Source: Zopfochytrium polystomum
Taxonomy: Eukaryota > Chytridiomycota > Chytridiomycetes > Chytridiales > Chytridiaceae
Reading direction: 5' to 3'
Assembly (NCBI GenBank): GCA_025765615.1
Contig: JAIVFJ010000085.1
Span: forward strand, 124,001 to 188,000
DNA length: 64,000 bases
The notes beneath the pieces are model-generated. The model saw only the letters and a program-made list of their open reading frames with translations. It was not told the origin of the DNA and ran no database searches. This document shows, one piece after another, positions 34,401 through 43,865 of the stretch. The first letter of the stretch is position 1. Every line of letters starts with the position of its first letter. The position numbers were made by a program, and so were the translations under genes.

Positions 34401-34870
34401 CGTTGAGATCTACGCGGCAACCTACTGTGCGCCATGCGGAAAACTGTACGAGAATAAGAGTTACTGCCCCTTGTGCTTTCATGTATACCACGAAGACGCG
34501 GAAGATTTGGAAATGGCTTGCTGCGACGAATGTGACCGGTATGTTAGTGGTCATTTGAATTGCGGAGGAGCTCTGATCATCGTTCTGCTCCCCGCGCGGT
34601 CGAATCAGGTGGATACATGTCAACTGCGACCCGCTTCTCACAGACGCGCTGTACCGTCGGCTGACGACACAGTCGAGTACCCCGTACACCTGCGCGCTCT
34701 GTGACCCCTCTCGCCTGGATGTATTGATTGCTAAACGAACGAAGGAAACGTCCACCAAGAAATCAGGCTTGGGAGGGGGAGAGGTATTTCGTCGCATCGA
34801 AACTGGCGGGAAAGTCGTTGTTATTCCACCTTTGGTTGAAAGGAAGGAAGATGTCGTTCCGAAAGGTTGA
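31408..34870 (+). CDS. RSC7/Swp82-type chromatin remodeller subunit with CCCH and triple PHD modules
   Basis: Seven exons (31408-31831, 31906-32647, 32698-33136, 33185-33304, 33366-34209, 34280-34538, 34609-34870) keep phase and give 1029 residues. Residues 1-140 are acidic and Ser-rich with a KKRVRKQK basic patch. From about 142, GRRYQIRTFTLP, MDLSKCLGFRDSYLFYLRNP and FKLFGHAVIFGGRPVRDDYY are the RSC7/Swp82 domain of SWI/SNF and RSC complexes. The short fourth exon encodes TCAEVTKAGKRC...VCLYHQ, a CX9CX10CX2H knuckle. Then come a Pro-rich linker and, from about residue 750, three PHD modules: CCLCES to WCCGNC, CDKCGK to WHCPSC, and YCAPCGKLYENKSYCPLC to YTCALCD. Spacing and order resemble the PHD1-PHD3 cassette of KMT2/MLL proteins. 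No SET domain follows. The intron at 33137-33184 must be spliced to join the halves. Left in, it adds an in-frame stop. A further 3' exon from a weak GTTGAG donor near 34866 is possible. Confidence 0.86.
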
Positions 34871-35603
34871 GTTTTTCACGGAGTCTTGGTTTGTGAGCTT
34901 CCTTTATAAAGCGAGAAAGTGGGAGCCAAGGCGAAATACGATGAATTTGACAATTTCCTATCCGGGAGCGATGCTGGAGGAGCCGACAAGGATGTAGCCA
35001 GAGATGGAAATCGTCCCATCACACACGAAGGAGGAATCGCCGGATTTGCGTTTGAGACCGTTGGTTTTCGGGTTAGGGGGAGGGTTGTCCTCTTGCTTTT
35101 TTTTTTTTTTTTTTTTTTTTTCCCACATACGTTTGACTGTTTGTTCACCTTTTTTTCATACTTAAGAGGTTTTCTGAAAGCGTCTATTACGATTTGCTGT
35201 GTTTGGGCAGTGCCGCCGCCGCCGCCTCCATCCATCGGCCCGTGTGTGTGCAAAAAAACCCCTTTGCCCGTCCGACCCGCCAGAAAGATCGCGGGCGCCT
35301 TTCATCCCCAACAACCCAAACCCAACCACACTCCACCGCCTCGTTCCATTCCACTCGGAACACTCCAATCGCTCGCTCCGTGGACTGCAGCAACCCCCAT
35401 TCTCCACGCGCGCTCGGATCGCCTCGTCGGTCAGGGGTGATCCGTCGTTCCCCCCCTTTCCCCCCCCATCGCCATCGCGGTTAGCAAACCCCTTGACACT
35501 CCGCCCATTGTCGCGCCAACCCTGTCCCCGCATCAAGCCGTCCAATCCGTGATCACCTGCAACTCATCGGACAGGAGGGGGTCGTGGGTGATCGGTTTTT
35601 GCG
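34871..35603. other. Intergenic stretch between RSC7-PHD and HFI1
   Basis: Contains a T25 run (35097-35121), CCG repeats near 35212-35228 and C runs. Frame 34919-35090 reads like coding DNA (KYDEFDNFLSG) and could be an extra 3' exon of the upstream gene. Otherwise it is the HFI1 promoter. Confidence 0.45.
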
Positions 35604-37606
35604 ATGTCCTCGATGCCTGCTGTCGAGCCTCGACGACTCGGACACCCTCCCGTTACGTACTCAAAAATCAAATCGGGCAGCTCAAAGGCCGCTTCCAGCC
35701 TTCACTCCACCGATGGAGTGCCGTCCGCTCTATCGCAATTGTCGGATATGGCAACCCGCATCCCTCCCACGAAACTGTCACACGCCCCCTCCCTTGCGTT
35801 CAATCACACTTCGTTCGCCAAGCCTGCTAAACCTCCAGCGACGCTTCCGACCTCGTCGAGCAGCGACTCGGCGAAACGGAGCACGGCGGTCGCGTCGAAG
35901 CAATTTCTATCGGTAGTAGGGACACCAGCAAATCCCACCCACTCCTCGAACCATGCCACCAGTGCCACTCCACCTTCCTCCGCTTCAAAGAACCAGAACA
36001 GCGTCATCTCTCGCAATCCATCTTCCTCGACGAAGTCATCGTCCGTAGAGCCCGTGAAGTCGGAAGCGGATCCCACAAAGCAGATGCAAGGTCCTGGCCG
36101 TGTGGATACGGTGAAGATCAAGCAGCAGATTGCCGATGCGTTGGGCGATAGAGGCATCGAGTACTGGAACGCTTTTCGGTCTTTCTTATCCGGGAAAATA
36201 CAACTGAAGGAGTTTTCGGGGACGGCCATGGAGGTTCTGGGCGAGCACGGTAAATCCGAGTTTCCAGTTAAGATTTTTACTGACGAGCATTTCGTTTCAT
36301 CTCAGTCTCTTTACATAACAAACTGATAATGGCGATTTTGACTAATGTTTACCGAAACGCTCCTGTGCCAACCGGGAAGCCACACGAAGACTTCAAGCCG
36401 AGCGAGGAGTCTGTCATGGCTCGAAAGAGAAAGAAAGAGGAGGAGCAGATGGCTGAGCGAGACACTAAGCGATCTCGAATGGCGAAGCTAATCCAATCTT
36501 TGGACACTCCTTGTAGAGCAACTATTCTTTCGGCAAAGGTGTGCTATGCCTTACACTCACAACAAGCGCTTACCATTGGCAGAATCAACCCCAGCCCCAG
36601 AAAATGCTGGAAATACCGTTCTTGCCGAGGTCGATTCCTCATGAAGTGACTCCTGGTAATGCAGAGAAGCGTTTAATTACCCCATAAGTGAATTTTCCTC
36701 TTACTTTTCTTCTATGGGTCAGATCTTCAAACCAAGATTCTAAGCTTGCAAACATGTAAGATGAAAGGGTCATTACCAACAAGGGATGCACTGCGTGCAA
36801 GAATGGAGGTCATTGGAGCAATGAACGGTGTCGCGATGCGCGAAGATTGCGTCAGCTTTATGGAGCAAGCTTTGTCGGTGAGCATTATCGAGAGATACCG
36901 GAGGCCGTCCAACCCCTTTTAAACAACCCCTTCATATTTTTAGACGTACGTTAAAGACATCTTGACTGGAATTCAGCAGCGAATTAGACCACCATCTCAT
37001 GACTTCGACCACAGTGCGGCCGTTCATGAACCATTACCCGTCGATTCTGACTCTTCAGCGAATTCTGGAAACGCTCCAGAGTCGAAAATCATGACGAACT
37101 CCTCCTCGTACTCCCCAATGTCTTTCATCCAGTCCCGGTTCTCGCAGAACATCACGATCAAAAACGCCAACTCTCCGTCCCTCAACTCCTCAAGCCTTTC
37201 AAATCCTTCTTCGTATACCCCGGACACTACAGACACCAAGGCGAAACACAGGGATCGGGATTTCTCCACCCCAATCACTCCATCAAAGTTCACCCCTCGA
37301 AGCGTCTCCCTCACCTCCTCCACGGCGCCAGTGCCAGCGCCGAACTCACTCACTACCGCTCCATCAACTCCTTCAAAACACGCCTCCAAATCAAATCCGC
37401 CGAACGTCCATCATAAACCAGCACCACCTAAACCTATTGCAGTGGACGACCTGGTTTTTGTTAGCCGGATTACACCTTCATTGTTTATGCGGTCAACCGA
37501 GGCGGTCGATACGATGGAAAGACTCATCGACGCTATGGATGAGTATAATGAAGATGTGGATCCTCCGCATTGGAAGGATATTAGTCGGGGGCGGGATGGT
37601 GTATGA
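35604..37606 (+). CDS. HFI1: SAGA coactivator subunit Hfi1/Ada1
   Basis: Five exons (35604-36249, 36306-36538, 36583-36655, 36723-36877, 36944-37606) keep phase and give 589 residues. Ada1/Hfi1 (TADA1 in animals) is a structural subunit of SAGA. It pairs by a histone fold with Taf12. The N-domain motif IADALGDRGIEYWNAFRSFLSGKIQLKEF continues over the first intron as VSLHNKLIMAILTNVYRNAP, which is the family signature. The third to fourth exons give IPFLPRSIPHE and then SLPTRDALRARMEVIGAMNGVAMREDCVSFMEQALSTYVKDIL, the helical histone-fold region. The first 175 and last 200 residues are Ser/Pro-rich and disordered. The protein lies head-to-tail behind another chromatin gene, about 730 bases away. 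Confidence 0.88.
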
Positions 37607-38518
37607 GGCATAGTATGATTGGCGGCTTTTTTTGTGAATTTATCCTTTTTTTTCTTCCCTCGACCTTGTTTTGGGAGGCTTTTTAATCGCGCTTGTTTCT
37701 GCTTCCTTAACTGTTTCTCAATCCTGCCCGTGCAGCATATAACATAAAAGCCTCCACTGGATGGACGTGTGGGTTCATAATGCGCCTTTCTTTGGTTTGG
37801 AGGCAAATGCAAACCGGCAAGGACTTTTGCTAGACCCAAATTTTCATCCTTTCTAAATTTCCTTTTTTGATACTAAGGCTGACCAAAAGGAAATCTGGAA
37901 CATGGACAAGGGGGCTGTACACTTTGACGTGGTACCGAAGAGGAATCTGGCTTTGAAGGAATCAAAAAGTGTGGTCATTTACACAATGTGTGACACCAAA
38001 CTCTGATTCACAGTTCTGTTGACTTGCAGCTCAAATGGTGTTGTTTGTCTTTTAACGAAGTGTACAGGGTTGTAGCTGCGTGAAGTGTAAAGGTAACAAC
38101 CGACTATCCAGCTGGGCTATTTATCTGGTGGATTTGTCTTATGTTGCAATGAAGAGCAACACTATTATTAGCTGTCATCAGGGTGATCCCATCAAGGGGC
38201 CTTGGCGTGGTGGAAGTGACTGCAGGGGAGGTGCGAAGTACCTATCTCGCACCCATGGGCTGTGCCACTGGTCCCGTGAAGAGGACACTTGGGTGACAGA
38301 CGAGGCTTGTGACTGCGTGGGATAGACAAAGTACGTCTGTCTCTATCAAAGGTGGAGCAGTCTGTCTACAGAGAAGGTGGGCAGGTGAAAGACGCCAGTC
38401 TGAGACCCAGTGAGGTCAGTGTGCCCCTTGAGGGTTGCAAAGAGCGGAGACAGCAATCGGAACCCTCTGTTGGCGCTTGACCCCGCCTTTGATGTTTTGG
38501 AATTTTACAAATGTTGTG

Positions 38519-38552
<34 letters not shown>

Positions 38553-39269
38553 GTCCTACGCATATGTGACTACCTCCCACACACGTGACCTTTGGTACAT
38601 CATCAGATGCATTGGCATGCACCTGACAGCTTTAGGTATGCGTCTATACATTAGCTTATGCAATGGATCCCTGGGCATCCCCTGGTGTCCAAAGCGGTAA
38701 GCCCACATCCCTAGCAGGCCCAGTACCGCTCTGACAAAATTGCTTCTCCTGGACCCGGACGCTGTCATCTTACGCCAACAGCACTCAATTCCGTACTGGT
38801 GTTAGGCTTTTTCCCAGCATTGGGCTGAGTGCACATGCCTTTTGGCAAGTCCGTCGGGCACCTTAGCTTCCTTGCTGTAGCAGCAGGTTGCGCATATGTT
38901 CTCGTTTGTAATTGGACTCCTCCTGAAAGGCCTGGGCAGCGCAGTGCGCTCCATGTGGTTGGGTCCAACCAACTGGGTCCAGCAACAGAGTGCAAGCTAA
39001 AAAGTGTTTGCAGCAACTTGGCGTGGACGTTCCCATCTCTTTCCAAAGTAATGGATGCACTTTGGCATGCTTCAAGATTGCTCCTTGGGGGGATTTCTTC
39101 AGTTCGACATGAAATTAAGCTTATAGTAGATAAAAAATCACAGTGGATAGTTAGGTCAAAATAGCTTTTTCGGTTTGGTCAAAACTTTAGAAGTCAGAAA
39201 TAACTTTGGCGAGTGGAACAGCGAGTCACGAACTTGAGAACAAGGAGAAATGAAGACGACCTATTATGA
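37607..39269. other. Gene-poor stretch at the left edge of the transposon block
   Basis: I see no gene I can defend. There is a T30 run (38521-38550). Minus-strand frames at about 38556-39075 have plausible residue composition (KVHPLLWKEMGTSTP) and could be remains of an old mobile element, but no domain is recognisable. Two copies of TTCAAAACCGAA (39276, 39313) flank the start of the next feature. Confidence 0.45.
38521..38550. repeat. Poly-T run of 30
   Basis: Uninterrupted T homopolymer. Confidence 0.95.
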
Positions 39270-41087
39270 TTATCTTTCAAAACCGAATTGTTCTCTATTA
39301 TTGTGGTTACTGTTCAAAACCGAACAGAAGGCCTTTTTTGGAATTCCGGATCTTCCAGCTTAAGCTGGTTGTCTTCTCGTCTGGGGAATTTCACGGAAAC
39401 GTGCCAAGGGTTCAAATTAGTCGCTGATGGCCGTGTGGGTGCTTCGCTTGCCAAGGTGAAGCTCAAGTACAAAGTGTGGATTGTTGACGGAAATGGCAAA
39501 GGTGAGCGTGTGGATGTTAGTACTCTACCAGTTAGTATGGATGTTAGAGTATTCCTGTCGAAAGGGTCAGGCTTCAGGTTCAAGTACAGGAATTGTGACG
39601 AGTACTGGAAGAACGAAGAATGCATTGGCGGTTTCGCAGCCAAGATACTTGAGCCCGATATCGTAAAGAGAGAGCGCATGGTCAACTTCGCAAGAAACAG
39701 GGTGTGGGGCCTTGGAGTATTGAAGCAATCTCTTATCAATGTTGGTCTCCTTCTCCGGAAAGCAGATAGGGGATGCGAGTGGTGTATAGTGGATATCAAC
39801 TGGGAACTTCGTCAGTTAGAAGTAGTCCAGTCTGTGGTATGTGAGCCAGATCCAGAGTTTGGAGGTAGAGTTTACTTCCTACCTAAGGTTCACAAACCCG
39901 GTGTGGTCAAGGGAAGGCCCATCGTGTGCTGGAGGAAAGGAACACAGGGTTATGCCAACTCAGTAAACAAGGTACTATGGGAAGAAATCGACCGAATCGG
40001 TATCTGCAAAAGAGACTGGAAAGAAGTTGCTGGATTCGCCATGGAGAAGTCTGCTGGCTGGGTGACCTTGGCTGGTGATGTGAAAAGTATGTTCACGAAA
40101 GTGCCAAGAAAGACTCTAGTGCGGTTGCTCTGGAGTGATGAGAAGCTTAAGCATTGCAGGAAAGTTATCCTGAAGCATATCTCGCGTGCAAACTTCGTTG
40201 ATATGATAGGTATTTGTCGGAAGATGACTGATGGTCTAGATATGGGATCTAAGTTGTCTCCGCCTTTGGCCATGTGGTATCTATCTAAGCAGCTTGAAGG
40301 GAAGGTATGTGGTGTTGGAGAGGATGCCAACTGCAAAGTATTCGTTGATGACATGGCTCTAAAGGTTAAGGTTCAAGATGCTGAGTACATGAAGAAGCTC
40401 ATTGTCTCTTCGTTGGAAATGGAAATTGAATGGTCCCAGAGAGTCGCCTCAATGGATCTAGAAGCTACTCATCGGTTTAGGCCTGCTGTGCGGTGGGTTG
40501 ATCGAGGAAGGGTGATGCCAGTTAGTGTTAGTAGTGAACTGCCCAGGAGTTTAGTGATCTCCACTGTTTCCACTGTTGTCAGGCGGTGGTTGGAGGTTGA
40601 TGTCGAATTTCAAGAGATGTTCCGGCCTTGGTTCGTCTCCGGAACAGGTATGCCCATCAGGTCACGTATTGACGGGCTTAACTTGAGGTTTGAAAGATAC
40701 CTAGGTGTTGAGTGGACTAAGCCTGCCAGGAAAAGAGTCGGGAAGTCGAATAGAGCGTCTGTAATTGATGTTGATCGAACATCTAAAGAAGCTTTTAGAG
40801 TTGCTGAAAGGCCTCTCAAAGTGAAGGACAAATCGAAAGGCTTGGTGGTATTGAACATGGAATGGTACCCCCGAATGGATTCCAGGTTGGGACGACGGAT
40901 CGTGCTTGCATTGCTGAAGCACCTACGCAGAGAGCATCAAGGAAAAGATGTGCAAGTTCGCTGGAGACAAAGTACGGTAACGTCTGCCTTGCGGAAATGC
41001 ATGGTCAAACCTGACTGGGACCAGACCTATGGCAAGTCAGGAAAGGCAACTGATGAGGATCGGTGGTGCGGTCCGAAACGGGAGTAA
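39270..41087 (+). CDS. Penelope-like reverse transcriptase
   Basis: An undamaged frame of about 600 codons. It has no ATG near its 5' end (the first in-frame ATG is roughly 85 codons in), so the true N-terminus is either missing or lies upstream. Reverse transcriptase motifs in order: ADRGCEWCIVD, YFLPKVHKPGVVKGRPIV, LAGDVKSMFTKVP, MTDGLDMGSKLSPPLAMWYL and the catalytic FVDD (40341-40352, usually YVDD). The LPKxHKP...RPIV, FTxVP and MGSxLSPxLA set is that of Penelope-like elements rather than LINEs or LTR elements. No GIY-YIG endonuclease domain is visible after the polymerase; the tail is basic. Endonuclease-lacking Penelope-like elements are known in fungi. The frame is flanked by a 43-base direct repeat. 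It may be a live element, a recent relic or a co-opted gene. Confidence 0.72.
   Translation, partial: LSFKTELFSIIVVTVQNRTEGLFWNSGSSSLSWLSSRLGNFTETCQGFKLVADGRVGASLAKVKLKYKVWIVDGNGKGERVDVSTLPVSMDVRVFLSKGSGFRFKYRNCDEYWKNEECIGGFAAKILEPDIVKRERMVNFARNRVWGLGVLKQSLINVGLLLRKADRGCEWCIVDINWELRQLEVVQSVVCEPDPEFGGRVYFLPKVHKPGVVKGRPIVCWRKGTQGYANSVNKVLWEEIDRIGICKRDWKEVAGFAMEKSAGWVTLAGDVKSMFTKVPRKTLVRLLWSDEKLKHCRKVILKHISRANFVDMIGICRKMTDGLDMGSKLSPPLAMWYLSKQLEGKVCGVGEDANCKVFVDDMALKVKVQDAEYMKKLIVSSLEMEIEWSQRVASMDLEATHRFRPAVRWVDRGRVMPVSVSSELPRSLVISTVSTVVRRWLEVDVEFQEMFRPWFVSGTGMPIRSRIDGLNLRFERYLGVEWTKPARKRVGKSNRASVIDVDRTSKEAFRVAERPLKVKDKSKGLVVLNMEWYPRMDSRLGRRIVLALLKHLRREHQGKDVQVRWRQSTVTSALRKCMVKPDWDQTYGKSGKATDEDRWCGPKRE
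39343..39385 (+). repeat. Direct repeat, left copy
   Basis: 43 bases identical to 41314-41356. It contains the 14-base perfect palindrome CCAGCTTAAGCTGG. It lies inside the reverse transcriptase frame near its 5' end. Confidence 0.9.
41050..41078 (+). other. Hammerhead-ribozyme-like core motif
   Basis: CTGATGA (41050-41056), a 5-pair stem GGATC/GGTCC with one T-G pair and an 8-base loop, then GAAA (41075-41078). These are the conserved core pieces of a hammerhead in the right order and spacing, overlapping the end of the reverse transcriptase frame. I could not find clean stems I and III, so activity is doubtful. Confidence 0.3.
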
Positions 41088-41313
41088 GGTAGTACCTCGG
41101 GGGTGCTCCTTGCTCGGGTTGTGGTCATGTTGGAATTGTGTCTGAGTACAATGTACGTTCTTGTTAGTTGCAAGGCCAGTGGGTTGGGAGGCCCACGATT
41201 GAGGTTTGTGACAGATGAGAATAATAAATTAGAAAGGTACATAAGAGTAAATGTGAGCAATTCGTTGGCGTAAGTGAGCTAACCCGTATTGTCTACCATT
41301 ATGACTGAATTGG

Positions 41314-41356
41314 ATTCCGGATCTTCCAGCTTAAGCTGGTTGTCTTCTCGTCTGGG
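41314..41356 (+). repeat. Direct repeat, right copy
   Basis: 43 bases identical to 39343-39385, about 230 bases past the reverse transcriptase stop. Together they look like the pseudo-LTR ends of a Penelope-like element. Confidence 0.9.
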
Positions 41357-41942
41357 TGGGGGATGCAAGGCGGGCCGCGACGGCGGCGGAGGCTCGCCGC
41401 GGCTGGGGGATGTACTCGCCTCAGTTCCACAGGCGCGAGGTGGCGGTGGCGGATACCACCGCTGCCACAGCACTAACGGTTGTTCTGCATCAACCCACGC
41501 AGTGTGACCCATTCCAACATTCCTGTTGGTAAGCTTCAACTGTCAGTCCCCATCTGCGGCTCAGCCAGTAGCCACTTGCTCTAAGCAACAGCAGCGCGTT
41601 GCAGGTGGCAGTGAGCCTGCAACGAACAGACGCACACAACAGTGATAGTAACGTGGTTCTCCTTTGAGCTAGTCGTGGAAGTGAGGGATAGGTGCCTCTC
41701 CACCACCATGCGGTCATAGACCGAGCCCTTGCCTCATCCTGCTCACCGCCTAGCTTGGCTTGCGCGGCAGCTGAATCCTCACACAATTTGTGTCTGCTCT
41801 TCTATTTGTGTTCGATTTTCGTCGGAAAGGACAATAACATCATGCAAAGGGAAATTTGCAAAATGGGAACAATCACCTTTGGCGTGGGCGACAGTGACCA
41901 GCACAAGGAGAAACAATCACACCAGCCCATCGCTCAAAGCCT
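41357..41942. other. Spacer between Penelope-like and copia elements
   Basis: No gene is seen. It is GC-rich just after the direct repeat (41357-41480), then has ordinary composition up to the copia target site. Confidence 0.5.
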
Positions 41943-41947
41943 GCTTC
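41943..41947. repeat. Target-site duplication, left
   Basis: GCTTC, repeated directly after the right LTR at 48319-48323. Five bases is the usual length for copia integration. Confidence 0.9.
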
Positions 41948-42106
41948 TGTTGGAATATGCCCCTGCGAGAGAAAATGGAAGAAAATAACAGAAGAAAAAA
42001 AAACTTGACTTGTCACGCCCTCCTGCAGCTGCTCCCGCGATCGCGACCACGCGATCACACCCCTCCTGCCACGAGATCACACTGCTCCGAAGGCCAAATC
42101 TCAACA
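41948..42106 (+). repeat. Left LTR of the copia element
   Basis: 159 bases, ends TG...CA. It matches the right LTR except for three substitutions within bases 16-20. Confidence 0.96.
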
Positions 42107-42460
42107 TCTTACCAGGGAGAGTTCTCCACCGTTAAAGGAGGCTACCCAAAAAGCCATCAAGCGACCCATCATCACACATCAGCAATTGTCGATTGAGGAA
42201 TCAAACTGAAGCTGTCCACTGTGTCGAGAAAGCGATCGTCTTCACCAGTCAGCTAAACAGCCACTGCCAACGTTCACAATTGCGATCGGTCTCAACGCCG
42301 TCAACACCAAATTCCACACAATCACTATCAATTTCTACCCACCAAGTGACTGTACCCTGTCGAACTCTGAGTGATTGATTCACCAGCTTCAGTTGAGAGT
42401 GCTGTGGAACACTCATTTTAACTTCTCTTGTTCCCGCTGTTACCTTCGTTCTCTCCCAAC

Positions 42461-43773
42461 ATGATGAGCGAGTCAAACATGAAGCTCCTGCACCGCCAGC
42501 TAGTCAACCCCGTCGACTTCACAAGATGGATGGACTATGTGGAGGGGCATTTTGCTAGTAAGCAAGCAAGTGCTGCCGTCCGTGTCTGACTTGCACACAA
42601 AGTTGCTGCTGTCCCAGCAGTTCCCGCTACAGACACAACCGCCGCGATTCCTGCCATCTCTGAGTCAAGTTCTGGTCAGCAAACCCCCCAGCTGGATATA
42701 ACAAATGGGAGGTCATGCATATCACCCACAAGTACGTCCCGAACAACCCAGAATATGTTGGCTACTAGACGTTTAGTGATGATGCAAACATCTTCCCAGG
42801 AACGTATGACCAGAATCGGGCCGGGATGCTGCACATCTACAATCACATAAGCGAGACTCTTGAACACAAAATCAGTGGCATTAAGTTTGTCTTTCAGGCA
42901 CTTGAAGAACTCAAGAGGAAGATTGGATGCATTGATGAAGCACAGGCGCGTGCAATGATTCGCAAGATTGCTGCCCTCAAGATTGAACCAGGGGGGAAGA
43001 TTGCTGATTTTCAACCCATATTTGAGAAGCACTATAGAGACCTAGCAGAAGTCAGGAGCCTTGCCCCCAGGGGTGTCTTAGGCAAAATCAACGAAATGCT
43101 GAAGTTTGAGTCAAGGGTGGATCAACTGACAGAATGTTTAGAGGATGAAGAGTACTGGCACATTCAGACTGAGAACTATCTATCTCGAGTGGACAACAAC
43201 ACCATCACAGACATGACTGCCCTCTTTGCCTTCCTCAAGACTATTGAAGCCCGTAACAAACCTAGAGGACCAACTGTCGCACCACTAGCGGAGCCAGTCA
43301 ATGAGGCTGCACTACTTAGCAATTTCCACGATCACCAAGAGCAAAGGCGCTCCCACCAGGCTGAGCGACACCACCAAGGCAGAGAAATCCGTGGTGGGCG
43401 CCGCCATGGTCGGGGTGGCCGCGCTGGGCGACAGGGTAGAGAACAGCATGCAGAATAGCATTCTGAGTGGTGTGGACACCACACCTCCCGAACTCAGAGA
43501 CGAGCAGAAAATCGAGCTGCACATGGCGCAGCGCCCGAGGCCAACACCCCAGGCACTACAGCTCAGGATCAGCAACAAGGAGTTGCACCACTGGGGAAAT
43601 CAGTGCTGTGTCACCATTGTGGGAAGGAGAACCACTTTGCAAAACGCTGCATCATGAGGAAACGGGACGAGCCAGTCGCACTTATCGCCACAGGCAGCAC
43701 CAGTGACGTGCCACCTGTTGACAATAGCGAGACTGGCAGTAGCAACCCTGGGGAGTATTCATTGGATTTTTAG
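42461..43773 (+). pseudogene. Copia gag, broken
   Basis: Starts MMSESNMKLLHRQL at 42461 and reads the gag capsid region. It meets a TGA near 42587, changes frame, and hits a TAG near 42762 (before TFSDDANIFPG). It then runs open from about 42765 to 43458 through the helical core (LEELKRKIGCIDEAQA) and an Arg/Gly-rich nucleic-acid-binding stretch. The zinc knuckle CHHCGKENHFAKRC lies at 43608-43650 in yet another frame. Product: capsid/nucleocapsid protein that packages element RNA. As it stands it cannot give a full-length protein. Confidence 0.85.
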
Positions 43774-43865
43774 TTGGCCTGAGGCACCCACCTCGGGCAC
43801 ATCGAAAGCAGACCTCTAACTTCGATCCAGCACCTCATATCCCCAAACACCTTGCCCTTTCTTCA

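Noticed and set aside
39270..41087. LINE, LTR or telomerase reverse transcriptase
   Set aside because: The LPKxHKP...RPIV, FTxVP and MGSxLSP motif set fits Penelope-like elements better; no RNase H, APE endonuclease or integrase is present.
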